From Dermabacter indicis (GTDB lineage: Bacteria > Actinomycetota > Actinomycetes > Actinomycetales > Dermabacteraceae): DNA of 64,000 bases. Positions 1 through 8,418 of this stretch are shown piece after piece. Under the pieces are notes generated by a model. It was not told the DNA's origin, searched no databases, and worked only from the letters and a program-made list of their open reading frames with translations. How positions within the stretch are numbered: the stretch's first letter is position 1; each line of letters starts with the position of its first letter. A program made the position numbers and the translations under genes. Location: positions 333,051-397,050 of the forward strand of contig CYUG01000011.1 in NCBI GenBank assembly GCA_001403775.1, read 5' to 3'.

Positions 1-299
1 AGAAGCACAAGAAGCAGCTTGCCCTCCACGGCGTTGAGACCGGCAAGGTCGTGCGCATGGAGAACGGCGAGACGCTCGAAATTCACGAACCGCTCAGCGA
101 GTACGACCGTTGGGTTCTCGTCAGCTACGACAACCACCGCCCGCTTCAGAAGGGCGAGGGTGTTTCGTCGCTGCGTGCGAAGGCGTCGAGCTTCTTCTTC
201 AAGGATCGCGTCGAACCTGCCACCCCGGCGGAGCTTCGCGCGGCGCTCGAGCACTCGGGTCACGAAGAGCACAAGATTAAGGCTCTCGTGGGTAGCTGA
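1..299 (+). CDS. qcrB: Ubiquinol/menaquinol-cytochrome c reductase cytochrome b subunit, C-terminal end (partial)
   Basis: Only the last ~98 codons are inside the window, read from base 3. The visible tail (ETGKVVRMENGETLEIHEPL followed by YDRWVLVSYDNHRPL) matches the cytoplasmic C-terminal extension of actinobacterial QcrB, the cytochrome b of the bcc complex that passes electrons from menaquinol to cytochrome c and on to the aa3 oxidase. No transmembrane helix is expected in this part. The oxidase genes ctaC, ctaD and ctaF lie convergently about 4.3 kb away. In many actinobacteria these two clusters are close together, so the intervening ArsR/MFS genes and IS element look inserted. The call rests on the tail only. 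Confidence 0.8.
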   Translation, partial: KHKKQLALHGVETGKVVRMENGETLEIHEPLSEYDRWVLVSYDNHRPLQKGEGVSSLRAKASSFFFKDRVEPATPAELRAALEHSGHEEHKIKALVGS

Positions 300-332
300 T
301 CGCGCGCCCTTCCCGAATTCCATAGAGGTTGT

Positions 333-376
333 GGGGGTTTGCCACTGAGCTTCGGCTCGGGCAAGCCCCCGCCTTT
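333..376 (+). terminator. Rho-independent terminator after qcrB
   Basis: GGGGGTTTGCC (333-343) pairs with GGCAAGCCCCC (360-370) with one G-T wobble. An inner GAGC-TTCG-GCTC tetraloop stem extends it, and a short CTTTG tail follows. It lies 34 bp after the qcrB stop codon. Confidence 0.8.
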
Positions 377-897
377 GTGCGTCTGGGCTTCTTCTGTTTC
401 GCCTCCTACCTCCCTACCACGTCTCCGTTCTCCTCTCTTCTGTCCCCCTCTTCCCTCCTAACCGGATTGAGGGCAGTCAAATTTCGTACTTCGTGTGGCG
501 GTTTTACCTCGAAAGTCCGACGGTTGCTGGGCTTTCTTGCATGGGCGCCTCGCGCCACGAAACCGGCAAGAGGTCCAGAGGGAGCACAGCCAATTCGCTC
601 GCACACAGTAAAAGACCTCAGGTCCGCCCGAACCCCCATGTGAACTTTTCTACTCCCTACCCCACCAGCAGAGAGTCTGTCGCCCCCTGCCCTGGGCGCT
701 CTGTGCTTTGCACAAGCACAGAGCTCAACCGGATACTCGGCTACACCGGCCAACTGCTGGAAACTCCGCGATTGTTGCGCGAGATCCCCTATCAATCGCG
801 TCTCCCGAGCCGTGACCCGCCGGAGCACTTCTAGGATCACCGCGAGAACTCAGATCGTCTGAATGGATCGGCGTCAACTCACTGACAGCGCTCGGAA
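377..897. other. Intergenic, no supported gene
   Basis: About 520 bp between the qcrB terminator and the ArsR operators. Open frames exist on both strands but have no ribosome-binding site and no recognisable domain, and their composition is Arg/Pro/Ser-rich. This may be flanking debris of the ArsR/MFS insertion. Confidence 0.4.
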
Positions 898-944
898 TCG
901 TGCAGCGATTCCTGTACGATATTCGTGCAGCAATTCCTGCACGA
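898..944 (+). promoter_or_regulatory. Two tandem operator palindromes upstream of the ArsR-type gene
   Basis: Two 22-bp dyads sit 3 bp apart. The first is TCGTGCAG (898-905), a 6-bp spacer, then CTGTACGA (912-919), with one mismatch. The second is TCGTGCAG (923-930), spacer, CTGCACGA (937-944), a perfect match. Centre spacing is 25 bp. The second dyad ends 14 bp before the ATG at 959, as expected for autorepression by the downstream winged-helix regulator. Confidence 0.75.
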
Positions 945-958
945 TTCATGGAGGTACG

Positions 959-1285
959 ATGACACCCCGCAAATATCACCACCCGAATCCGGACGAAATC
1001 AGTTTGCCTAGGGTGCTTGCCGCCCTGAGCGACCCTACGCGGTTAGAAATGATCTGCCGCCTGGCCGACGGTCAAGAGCACGACAGCCTTGAGCTCGCGG
1101 ACGATCTCCCCCGTTCGACGCTGACATACCACACGCGCATGCTGCGAGAGGCAGGAATGACCTGGACGAGGAGCGAGGGCCGCTCATGCCTAATACAGTT
1201 GCGGCGCGAGGATCTCGATCAGTTGTTCCCAGGGGTTCTCGCGGCAGTACTCGCAAGCGCAGACTGCAGGGAGGTACAGGAATGA
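959..1285 (+). CDS. ArsR-family winged-helix transcriptional regulator
   Basis: This 108-aa protein has the ArsR/SmtB layout: an LSDPTRLEMICRL helix, a recognition region around DLPRSTLTYHTRMLREAGM and a wing containing RSEGRSCLIQLRRE. The start at ATG 959 is preferred because GGAGG precedes it by 5 nt; a longer frame from 863 would run through the operator palindromes. No metal-binding Cys cluster is evident; one Cys lies in the recognition-helix region and one near the C-terminus. It is translationally coupled to the MFS exporter (ATGA overlap at 1282-1285), so it probably represses that exporter and itself through the two dyads at 898-944. The inducer is unknown. Confidence 0.85.
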   Translation: MTPRKYHHPNPDEISLPRVLAALSDPTRLEMICRLADGQEHDSLELADDLPRSTLTYHTRMLREAGMTWTRSEGRSCLIQLRREDLDQLFPGVLAAVLASADCREVQE

Positions 1286-2427
1286 TGCGTCGACTGTGGC
1301 CATTCGTGTTGGGCAGCGTCGCCCTCGGCCTAGACGCCTATGTTGTGGCGGGACTTCTACCCGACGTCGCATCTTCATTGGGAACTGGGGAAGCCGACGT
1401 TGGGTTAAGCGTTGCGGCATTCACGGGCTCCTACGCAGTCTCGGGCCCCTTACTTGCGGGACGCGCTGGGCAGCGGTCGCGACGCAGTTTGGTTACCGCT
1501 TTGCTGGTATTCACGATAGCGAACCTGATCACAGCACTGTCACCAACGATTGGGGTCTTCCTAGCCACTCGTATACTCGCTGGCGCGGCAGCAGGCGTGT
1601 ATTCGCCACTGTCGTCCGCGGTGGCCTCCGAGGTTGTGGATCAACAGCGTCGAGGTCGTGCGGTGGCTATGGTTCTTGCCGGTCTGGCAGTCGGTACCGT
1701 GTTCGGCGTGCCCATCGGACTTTTCCTGGCCCGACTGTGGGGGTGGCGCGCGGCGATACTACTGATCGTGATCATTGGCTGCGCTGCGCTAGCCGGCATA
1801 ACGCTGCGCGGCGGCGAACTACCGTCAATTCCGGCGTCGAGCACTGCTGACCGACTGCGATCCCTCACAAGCCCACGGAATCTCCTCACGGTTTCAGTGA
1901 CGCTTCTCACCGCGGTGGCTTCCTTGGGGCTCTACACCTACCTGACCGTCGTGCTGTCCGCCGGAAGTCTAGCGTCGCATCAGAGCCTGGGGATTTGGGT
2001 CTGGGGACTCGGTGGGGCGCTCGGAGCTCTAGGCATCGGATGGCTCGTGGACAGGTGTGACCCCTTGCGTTTGAGCGCTGTCATCCTCGCCGGCCTGACA
2101 TTCGCGCTGATCGGCATGACTCAGGAGCATCTGCCAGGGGTCACCGTGGTGAGCCTGTTCATTTGGGGGCTGTGTGGTTGGTCATCCCTGGCGCCCCAGC
2201 AGCATGTGCTCCTGCAGGCGAATCCAGCAGATGGTGCCACGGCTGTGGCTGCTAACGCATCAGCCAACTACCTGGGATCGGCACTAGGGGCGACTCTTGG
2301 CTCGTTGTTGGTGGCTGCGCACGTGGCGCCGGACGTGCTATGCGGTTCCGCAGCTGGCGTTGCCGCACTCGCATTCCTCTGCCAGGTTATTCGACAACGG
2401 ATGGGGTTCCACAGCGTAGACGCGTAA
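1282..2427 (+). CDS. MFS drug-efflux-type transporter (DHA1-like)
   Basis: A 381-aa protein of about 12 predicted membrane segments, the usual length for DHA1 exporters. The first helix holds LGLDAYVVAGLLPDVA, typical of the AraJ/Cmx/NepI group, and a motif-C-like glycine-rich stretch occurs around LAGLAVGTVFGVPIGLFLA. ATG 1282 overlaps the stop of the ArsR gene and has GGGAGG just upstream; the frame extends further upstream but lies inside the regulator. It likely exports a drug or toxic metabolite across the cytoplasmic membrane under control of the coupled ArsR protein. The substrate cannot be read from sequence. Confidence 0.8.
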   Translation: MMRRLWPFVLGSVALGLDAYVVAGLLPDVASSLGTGEADVGLSVAAFTGSYAVSGPLLAGRAGQRSRRSLVTALLVFTIANLITALSPTIGVFLATRILAGAAAGVYSPLSSAVASEVVDQQRRGRAVAMVLAGLAVGTVFGVPIGLFLARLWGWRAAILLIVIIGCAALAGITLRGGELPSIPASSTADRLRSLTSPRNLLTVSVTLLTAVASLGLYTYLTVVLSAGSLASHQSLGIWVWGLGGALGALGIGWLVDRCDPLRLSAVILAGLTFALIGMTQEHLPGVTVVSLFIWGLCGWSSLAPQQHVLLQANPADGATAVAANASANYLGSALGATLGSLLVAAHVAPDVLCGSAAGVAALAFLCQVIRQRMGFHSVDA

Positions 2428-2874
2428 CCCAACATGTTTTCAAGCCACTCCATCGCTTCTCGATTCACCGGCCCGCGCTCTACTAGAACTCGCCCAGCGC
2501 CCAAGCTCCCCCCCCGACTGCCAGGGAGCCTCGCCGACAGCGAAGCGCTAGCGCATTACTCGCGCCTAAGGCAGTCCAAGTGGAACCGCAGTTGACGACC
2601 CACCAACACTCCCGCAATACCGACTCATCCACGGCAGTGGATAGCTCCTCGTCGCCATCACCCTCGCTGCCAGCATTTCCCCTATCGGGCAAGGGCTCAA
2701 TAGGCACCGTGCTGTTTCTGCTCAAACGAAGAAACAAGCCTACCGCCAACACCTGCGGCGCGGCGGAGCTAGACCCGCAAAGTTGGGCCTGATGCCCGCA
2801 CATTGGGCCATATCGAGCCAGCCCAATCGACAATCGAACGTTTCCAAAGAGTCCCGCCTGTGTGGGGCAAGGGT
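2428..2874. other. Intergenic, no supported gene
   Basis: About 450 bp between the MFS exporter and the IS481 flank. Short frames on both strands lack ribosome-binding sites and domains. No terminator hairpin was seen after the MFS gene. Confidence 0.4.
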
Positions 2875-2889
2875 TACGTTCTTACCCGC
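2875..2889 (+). repeat. Left 15-bp direct repeat flanking the IS481-family element
   Basis: TACGTTCTTACCCGC here is identical to 4322-4336. The two copies directly abut the terminal inverted repeats, so they are best read as a target-site duplication. Confidence 0.8.
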
Positions 2890-4321
2890 TGTCATGAGTC
2901 GCGTCATGCTTGACGCATGAGTCGCGACATGCTGGACGGGCCGGCATCCCAGTTGTTTTTGTTCTGGGGTGCCGGTTTTGTTCATTTGGGGTAGAGCGGT
3001 GGGTCGCCGTGTTTCCAGTAGGCCTTTTGGTAGTCGCGGGCGGTGTCGATGTAGTGCTCGGTGAGTACTTCTCCGGTTTCAACCAGTGATGTGATGATGT
3101 GGTTGTCGGTGATGACCATGAGAATTTTCTTGTGTTTGTAGGCGCGTCCGATGCCGAGGTGGAAAAGTTTGCCGGCGTAGCGCACGCTGACTTTGCCGTT
3201 TTTGTCGATTGTGTCGTTTCGGGTTCGCCATTCTTCTTTGGGGTTGTTGTTGGGTGTGGCTTTGACTCCGGTGGTGTATGCCTGCTGTGGGGTGCGTCTG
3301 CCCAGGGCGCGGTGGGGTCGGGTGCAGTTGTAGTATTGGCGAAACTCATTGAGGAGTTGTTGCAGCTCATCAATGTTTTGTGCTGGGGGTCGGGCTTTAA
3401 TCCATTTTTTGAGGGTTTGGTGGAACCGCTCAATTTTTCCTTGGGTTTGAGGGTGGCCTGGCCGGCCGTTTTTCTGTTGGATTTTGTGTGCGACGAGCAC
3501 TTTTTCGAAAGCGTTTCTCCCACCTTTGCGTCCGGCTAGGCGTGCGGTGAATACCAGTGCGTTGTCCGTAAGCGTGGATGCTGGCGGGTCGTATGTGTGG
3601 ATTAAGCGTGTGAGTTCGGCGGCGACGGCGGGGCCTGTGAATGCGGCGGCCGCGGTGATTGACAACAGGTATCGCGAGTGGTCATCGAGGAAGTCGAGGA
3701 CTTCAATGCGTGTGTTGTCGGCAAGGAAGAGGTGGGTGATGTCGGCTTGCCAGCATTCGTTGGGCATTGCGGCCTCGAAGCGGATGTAGGAGCTTTTTGG
3801 CTTCTTTTGCGGCTGCGGGGTGATCAGGCCTTCGTTGGTGAGGATGCGACGGATCGTCGAAGTTGACGGGGTGCGTTTGCCGGCCTGTTCGAGGTGGTAG
3901 GCGATGGTTTCGGGTCCTGCGTCAAGTCCGTGCCGGGTGAGCTGTTTGCGGATATCGATGATTTCGTTGCGCAACGCGTCCGGTACCGCGTGTGGGTGGG
4001 TGTGAGGGGCACGTGATTTCGGTGCGATTGCCTCGGCGCCGCCTGCGTCGTAGGCGTTGAGTATCTGGTGGACGCGTTGGCGTGAGATGCCAAAGCGTTT
4101 GGCGACGTTGGTGGGTGTGCCGCCTTGGTTTTGAACGGCTCTGACGATGGCGAGGTTGCGGTTGGGACTGTTCATGGTGTCAACCATGTCCCGACTCACC
4201 AGTCAAGCGTCACCGACACGAGTGAGGTAACCCTAAGTGTCAACAGTGACGCGACTGACCTGTCAAGGATCACAACGCCTTCCCCAGGCACACCCCGTCA
4301 AATATGTCATGACCTCGGACA
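2890..4321 (-). mobile_element. IS481-family insertion sequence, 1432 bp
   Basis: The ends begin TGTC. The left end at 2890 and the reverse complement of the right end at 4321 match in about 17 of 26 positions (shared GTC..G.CAT..TTGACG pattern), forming imperfect terminal inverted repeats. One transposase gene on the minus strand fills the element. An 11-bp motif, CATGAGTCGCG, occurs twice in the left end and could be a transposase-binding repeat. The flanking 15-bp duplication shows a simple insertion with both ends intact, so the element may still be active. Confidence 0.8.
2982..4175 (-). CDS. IS481-family DDE transposase
   Basis: A 397-aa protein with an N-terminal helix-turn-helix (VAKRFGISRQRVHQIL) and an rve-type integrase core. 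The catalytic triad is visible as D in CWQADITHLF, D in TLTDNALVF and E in QGKIERFHQTL, followed by the family signature RPHRALGRRTP. ATG 4175 (MNSPNRNLAIVRAV) is chosen; an in-frame ATG at 4199 adds eight residues. No frameshift or internal stop is seen, so the gene appears functional. The AT-richer, Lys/Asn-rich coding sequence differs from the surrounding genes, which is consistent with transfer. Confidence 0.9.
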   Translation of the reverse strand: MNSPNRNLAIVRAVQNQGGTPTNVAKRFGISRQRVHQILNAYDAGGAEAIAPKSRAPHTHPHAVPDALRNEIIDIRKQLTRHGLDAGPETIAYHLEQAGKRTPSTSTIRRILTNEGLITPQPQKKPKSSYIRFEAAMPNECWQADITHLFLADNTRIEVLDFLDDHSRYLLSITAAAAFTGPAVAAELTRLIHTYDPPASTLTDNALVFTARLAGRKGGRNAFEKVLVAHKIQQKNGRPGHPQTQGKIERFHQTLKKWIKARPPAQNIDELQQLLNEFRQYYNCTRPHRALGRRTPQQAYTTGVKATPNNNPKEEWRTRNDTIDKNGKVSVRYAGKLFHLGIGRAYKHKKILMVITDNHIITSLVETGEVLTEHYIDTARDYQKAYWKHGDPPLYPK

Positions 4322-4336
4322 TACGTTCTTACCCGC
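4322..4336 (+). repeat. Right 15-bp direct repeat flanking the IS481-family element
   Basis: Identical to 2875-2889 (TACGTTCTTACCCGC). It is probably the second half of the target duplication. Confidence 0.8.
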
Positions 4337-4499
4337 CTTAGCAAGGATGAGTGGCGTGATGGCTTCGTGGGCGGATTGCACAATTCCCAAATTCCGAAAT
4401 CACGCCATCCACAACTAGCCCGGCCAATCCACCTTGCGTCCCACCACTTACGGCAATCTCATCCACGAGACATCGAGGTTCTCGCGATATCGAGCAAAG

Positions 4500-4531
4500 T
4501 GCCCGGCCGACTCTTTCGAGTCAGCCGGGCA
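4500..4531 (-). terminator. Terminator downstream of ctaF
   Basis: TGCCCGGC-C-GACTC (4500-4513) pairs with GAGTC-A-GCCGGGCA (4518-4531) around a TTTC loop. The stem is near perfect and lies about 57 bp beyond the ctaF stop. The T tract on the minus strand is weak, so termination may be moderate. Confidence 0.65.
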
Positions 4532-4587
4532 TTCGCTATGTCGCCGACATCAGCGCCCTGTTTCACGGGCGTCTCGAAGCCTTACTC

Positions 4588-5004
4588 TTAGTGGCTGTTG
4601 TGCCCCACCGAGTAGGCCATGACCCACATGACGACGCCGATCATGCCGATGACCACGCCAAGGGCGGTGATCCAGTAGGCGATGGGAAAGCCACCGAAAG
4701 CAAGCGAGGCGCCCACGGCGCACACGAGCGGCGCCCAGCTGTAGGGGGCGAAAACGCCCTTGTGGCCGGCTTCTTCGTGTACCTCGGCGTTCTCATCGTC
4801 TTGGGCACCACCGCCGTAACGGCGCTCGCTCATCCAGACGTAGATCGCGATCATCCAGCACATCGCCGCGAGGGCGAAGAGCGCCGGAACGCCTACCCAT
4901 TCGATCCCGCCGGGATCGACGTTGAGGGTGAGGAGGGTGTAGACGACACCAACGACGGTGACGAAGCAACCGATGAGGGCGAAGATGATGACGTTGGCAC
5001 GCAT
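4588..5004 (-). CDS. ctaF: Cytochrome c oxidase subunit IV (actinobacterial type)
   Basis: A 138-aa protein with four predicted membrane helices (residues ~5-27, 38-57, 90-108 and 112-132) and a charged cytoplasmic loop RRYGGGAQDDENAEVHEE. This matches the actinobacterial CtaF family, the small fourth subunit of the aa3 oxidase in the bcc-aa3 supercomplex. It directly follows ctaD (2 nt between the ctaF start and the ctaD stop), so the three oxidase genes form one operon ending at the hairpin at 4500-4531. Confidence 0.9.
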   Translation of the reverse strand: MRANVIIFALIGCFVTVVGVVYTLLTLNVDPGGIEWVGVPALFALAAMCWMIAIYVWMSERRYGGGAQDDENAEVHEEAGHKGVFAPYSWAPLVCAVGASLAFGGFPIAYWITALGVVIGMIGVVMWVMAYSVGHNSH

Positions 5005-5006
5005 TC

Positions 5007-6719
5007 TTACTTACCTCCGTGGGCGTTGGCGAGTGCTGCTTCGTCGCGGTCGACATGCACCTGGTCAACGGCGGCGACTTCGGGGAACTTCTGGTCGAAG
5101 GCCGGGCGCTCCGAGCGGATACGCGGCAGCTCAACGAAGTTGTGGCGCGGGGGCGGGCACGACGTGGCCCACTCGAGGGAAGCACCGTAGCCCCACGGAT
5201 CGTTGACCGTGACCTTCTGGCCTTTCATGTGGGTGAGCACCACGTTGAGGAGGAACGGGAGTGTCGAGGCGCCGAGGATGAACGCACCGATCGTGGAGAA
5301 CTGGTTCATCCACTGGAAGCCGTCCTCAGAGAGGTAGTTCATGTAGCGGCGAGGGGCGCCTTCGACACCCATGAAGTGCTGGATAAGGAAGGTCATGTGG
5401 AAGCCCACGAGAAGGAGCCAGAAGTGGACCTTCGCGAGGTCCTCACGGAGCTTGTAGCCGAACATCTTGGGCCACCAGAAGTAGAACCCTGCGAACATTT
5501 CGAAGGCGACCGTGCCGAAGATGACGTAGTGGAAGTGGGCGACGACGAAGTAGGTGTCGCTCAGGTGGAAGTCGAGCACCGGGGTCGAGAGGATCACGCC
5601 GGTCAGGCCACCGAAGAGGAAGGTGGTCATGAAGCCGAGTGTGAAGAGCATCGGCGATTCGAACGTGATGGATCCGCGCCACATGGTGCCAACCCAGTTG
5701 AAGAACTTCACGCCCGTGGGGACGGCGATCATCATCGTCATGAACGAGAAGAAGTCGAGCATGACGGCGCCGGTCGTGAACATGTGGTGGGCCCACACGG
5801 TCACGGAGAGGGCGGCGATCGAAATGGTCGCGTAGACCAGGGTTTTGTAGCCGAAGATGGGCTTGCGACTGAAGACGGGGATGATCTCCGAGGCGATGCC
5901 GAAGAACGGGAGTGCGAGCACGTACACCTCGGGGTGGCCGAAGAACCAGAAGAGGTGCTGCCAGAGGATCGGCCCGCCGTTCGCGGGGTCGAAGATGTTC
6001 GCGTCGAGCACGCGGTCGGCGCCGAGGGCGAAGAGCGCGGCGGCGAGCGGCGGGAAGACCATGAGGATGAGAATCGACGTGATGAGGACGTTCCACGTGA
6101 AGATCGGCATGCGGAACATGGTCATGCCGGGCATACGCATCGTGATGATGGTGGTGATGAAGTTGACGGCGCCGAGGATGGTGCCGAAGCCCTGCATGCA
6201 CAAACCGAAGGCCCACAGGTCACCGCCGAGGCCCGGCGTGAAGGTGGTGTCGGAAAGAGGCGCGTAGGCGAACCAACCGAACGAGGCTGCACCCTGAGGG
6301 GTGAGGAAGCCTGCGCAGGCGATAAGGGCACCGAAGCCGGTGAGCCAGTACGAGAACATGTTCAGGCGCGGGAACGCCATATCGACCGCACCAATCTGGA
6401 GCGGAAGAAGATAGTTCGCGAAGCCGGCGAACAGCGGCGTGCCGAACATGAGCAGCATGATCGTGCCGTGCATCGTAAAGAGCTGATTGTACTGCCCCTT
6501 CGACACAACGACCTGGAGACCGGGCTCCCAGAGCTCAGCGCGGATCAGGAGCGCGAGCACACCGCCGAAGCAGAAGAAGAAAAAGGCGGTCGCCATGTAC
6601 ATGATGCCGATCGTCTTATGATCGGTCGTGGTGAGGAGCTTGAAGAACTGGTTGCCCTTCTTCGTCTCAGGCTGGGCCGGAGCGAAGCGGCGCGTGGTAT
6701 CTGCGGTTGTAGTGCTCAA
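5007..6719 (-). CDS. ctaD: Cytochrome c oxidase subunit I (aa3 type)
   Basis: A 570-aa heme-copper oxidase core subunit that reduces O2 to water at the heme a3-CuB centre and pumps protons. The low-spin heme His is in [12 protein letters not shown]. The CuB ligand and cross-linked Tyr are in [11 protein letters not shown], followed by WAHHMFTTG, and the heme a3/a His pair is in [11 protein letters not shown]. Length and helix pattern are normal. The start overlaps the ctaC stop by 3 nt, indicating translational coupling of ctaC-ctaD-ctaF. Confidence 0.97.
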   Translation of the reverse strand: MSTTTADTTRRFAPAQPETKKGNQFFKLLTTTDHKTIGIMYMATAFFFFCFGGVLALLIRAELWEPGLQVVVSKGQYNQLFTMHGTIMLLMFGTPLFAGFANYLLPLQIGAVDMAFPRLNMFSYWLTGFGALIACAGFLTPQGAASFGWFAYAPLSDTTFTPGLGGDLWAFGLCMQGFGTILGAVNFITTIITMRMPGMTMFRMPIFTWNVLITSILILMVFPPLAAALFALGADRVLDANIFDPANGGPILWQHLFWFFGHPEVYVLALPFFGIASEIIPVFSRKPIFGYKTLVYATISIAALSVTVWAHHMFTTGAVMLDFFSFMTMMIAVPTGVKFFNWVGTMWRGSITFESPMLFTLGFMTTFLFGGLTGVILSTPVLDFHLSDTYFVVAHFHYVIFGTVAFEMFAGFYFWWPKMFGYKLREDLAKVHFWLLLVGFHMTFLIQHFMGVEGAPRRYMNYLSEDGFQWMNQFSTIGAFILGASTLPFLLNVVLTHMKGQKVTVNDPWGYGASLEWATSCPPPRHNFVELPRIRSERPAFDQKFPEVAAVDQVHVDRDEAALANAHGGK

Positions 6720-7624
6720 TTTTTGGCATCCTCACGACGGTTTTCGATGCGGCGGTCGGAATCGTCCTTCATATTCCAGGACTTTTGGAGACGGTTGAGG
6801 TCGTTCGAGAGCTGTCCCTCGTTACCCTTGGCTCGCAGCTCCTCCATGTGCTTGTCGAACTCTTCCTTGGAGACGACCTTGACGTTGAAGAGCATGTCGG
6901 AGTGGTACTCGCCGCAGAGCTCGGCGCACTTGCCGGCGTAGGTACCTTCAATCTGCGGGGTCACCTGGAAGGCGGTGGTGTGGCCGGGGATCATGTCCTT
7001 TTTGTAGAGGAAGTCCACAACCCAGAACGAGTGGATGACGTCGCGCGAGTCGAGCTGGAACTCGACGGTCTCGCCAACGGGAAGGTAGAGGGTGGGGAGA
7101 TCTTCGGCCGCGCCTTCTTCGCCGGTGCGGAACGATTGGACGCCCGGGTCCTCGTGGACGTCGGCGTCGACGTAGTTGAAATCCCAGCTCCACTGCTTTG
7201 CGACGACGTTGACCGTGACGTCGGGGTTCGGGTCGAGGCGCTCGATCTCGGAGATGTCACGCTGCGTGAAGTAGAAGAGGGTCATGATCATGATGACCGG
7301 GATAAGCGTGAAGGTCAGTTCGATCGGTACGTGGTAGCGCAGCTGAACGGGGAAGCCCTTGTCGTTCTTTTTGCGTCGGTACGCGATCGCGCACCAGAAG
7401 ATGAGGCCCCACACGAGGAGACCGACGGCGAGGAGGGTGATCCACGAGCCGTTCCACATCGTGATGATGCGGTCGGTGTGATTCGTGATCTGGTGAGTGG
7501 TGTCACCGGGGAGGAATCCTCGCTGCTGCTCTTCCGTGCAGCCCACGAGAGCAAGCGCCGTAAGGGCGAAAGCGGCGATGGCCTTCGGCATCCGGCGGCT
7601 GCGTTCCGGGGTTTGGGGGATCAC
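6716..7624 (-). CDS. ctaC: Cytochrome c oxidase subunit II
   Basis: This subunit accepts electrons from cytochrome c at the CuA centre and passes them to CtaD. The GTG at 7624 is chosen because GGAAGG lies 7 nt upstream, whereas the ATG at 7639 has no ribosome-binding site. The product is 302 aa: a lipoprotein signal with lipobox ALVGC (Cys ~29), two membrane helices and a cupredoxin domain. The CuA ligands are in [14 protein letters not shown] (two Cys, His, Met), with a further His in DVIHSFWV. First gene of the ctaCDF operon. Confidence 0.95.
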   Translation of the reverse strand: MIPQTPERSRRMPKAIAAFALTALALVGCTEEQQRGFLPGDTTHQITNHTDRIITMWNGSWITLLAVGLLVWGLIFWCAIAYRRKKNDKGFPVQLRYHVPIELTFTLIPVIMIMTLFYFTQRDISEIERLDPNPDVTVNVVAKQWSWDFNYVDADVHEDPGVQSFRTGEEGAAEDLPTLYLPVGETVEFQLDSRDVIHSFWVVDFLYKKDMIPGHTTAFQVTPQIEGTYAGKCAELCGEYHSDMLFNVKVVSKEEFDKHMEELRAKGNEGQLSNDLNRLQKSWNMKDDSDRRIENRREDAKN

Positions 7625-7959
7625 AGGCTGACCTTCCATGTATCGCGTGGCGAATCGGCTGCGGGGAGATTCGCGCTCGATTGTGCGGTTATCTGGGGCT
7701 CGTCCATCCGGGCTGGCACGAGGCAGACGCCAGGATCGGGACAAGAGTCCTTAGTCATCATACGCGACTCGCCACCAAAAGTTGCCTTCACTGCCCTTTT
7801 TCGCGGATTCGTTGGGGTTTGCTCAGTCACGTTTGAACCGGTCGGGGCGTTTTTATCGGGGTTCGGGGTCGGCGGCGGGGTCCGACGGCTGCGTACTTAA
7901 AGGATGAGTGGGCCACCGTATGTGCAGCAGCCCACTCGTATGACTCAAAAGGACTGTGC

Positions 7960-8316
7960 TCAGGCGAAGGAATCTCCGCATGCGCACGAGCTCGAAGCGT
8001 TGGGGTTATCAATCGTGAACCCCTGCTTTTCGATCGTGTCGGAGAAGTCGATCGTCGCGCCGGAGAGGAACGGGATCGAATTCTTGTCCACAACGACCTC
8101 TACCCCGCTGAAGTCCACGGTCGCATCTCCTTCGAGCAGGCGCTCGTCGAAGTAGAGCTGGTAGATGAGCCCCGAGCAGCCGCCGGGCTGGACGGCGATG
8201 CGAAGCCGTAGGTCGTCGCGGCCCTCCTGCGCGAGCAGCTGCTTGACCTTGTCGGCAGCAACGTCGGTGAGGGTCACGCCGTGGGCGGGAGCCGTCTGCG
8301 TTTCGGTCGTAGTCAT
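7960..8316 (-). CDS. erpA: Iron-sulfur cluster insertion protein, A-type carrier
   Basis: A 118-aa HesB/IscA-type protein that carries Fe-S clusters to apo-enzymes in the cytoplasm. The three conserved cysteines are present: one in QPGGCSGLIYQL and two in the C-terminal SSSCACGDSF motif. Length is typical. GGAGG lies 6 nt before the ATG. It stands alone, upstream of the ctaC operon in the same orientation. ErpA is the usual name in actinobacteria, but IscA-like paralogues cannot be excluded. Confidence 0.9.
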   Translation of the reverse strand: MTTTETQTAPAHGVTLTDVAADKVKQLLAQEGRDDLRLRIAVQPGGCSGLIYQLYFDERLLEGDATVDFSGVEVVVDKNSIPFLSGATIDFSDTIEKQGFTIDNPNASSSCACGDSFA

Positions 8317-8418
8317 GGTTCCTCCGTTGAATCCGGGTAGGTGACGCTTGAAGCAACTGTACGCGGGTAAGCCTCAAACGGTCTATGCCGCGTGGGCGCC
8401 CCCCACGTCGCGCATTAC

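Noticed and set aside
406-840. Overlapping open frames on both strands after the qcrB terminator
   Set aside because: No ribosome-binding site, no domain and low-complexity composition; treated as intergenic.
5019-6941. A 640-codon open frame on the plus strand antisense to ctaD/ctaC
   Set aside because: Composition (Glu/Arg/His-rich, repetitive) is that of a shadow frame in high-GC DNA; the minus strand encodes a complete cytochrome oxidase subunit I.
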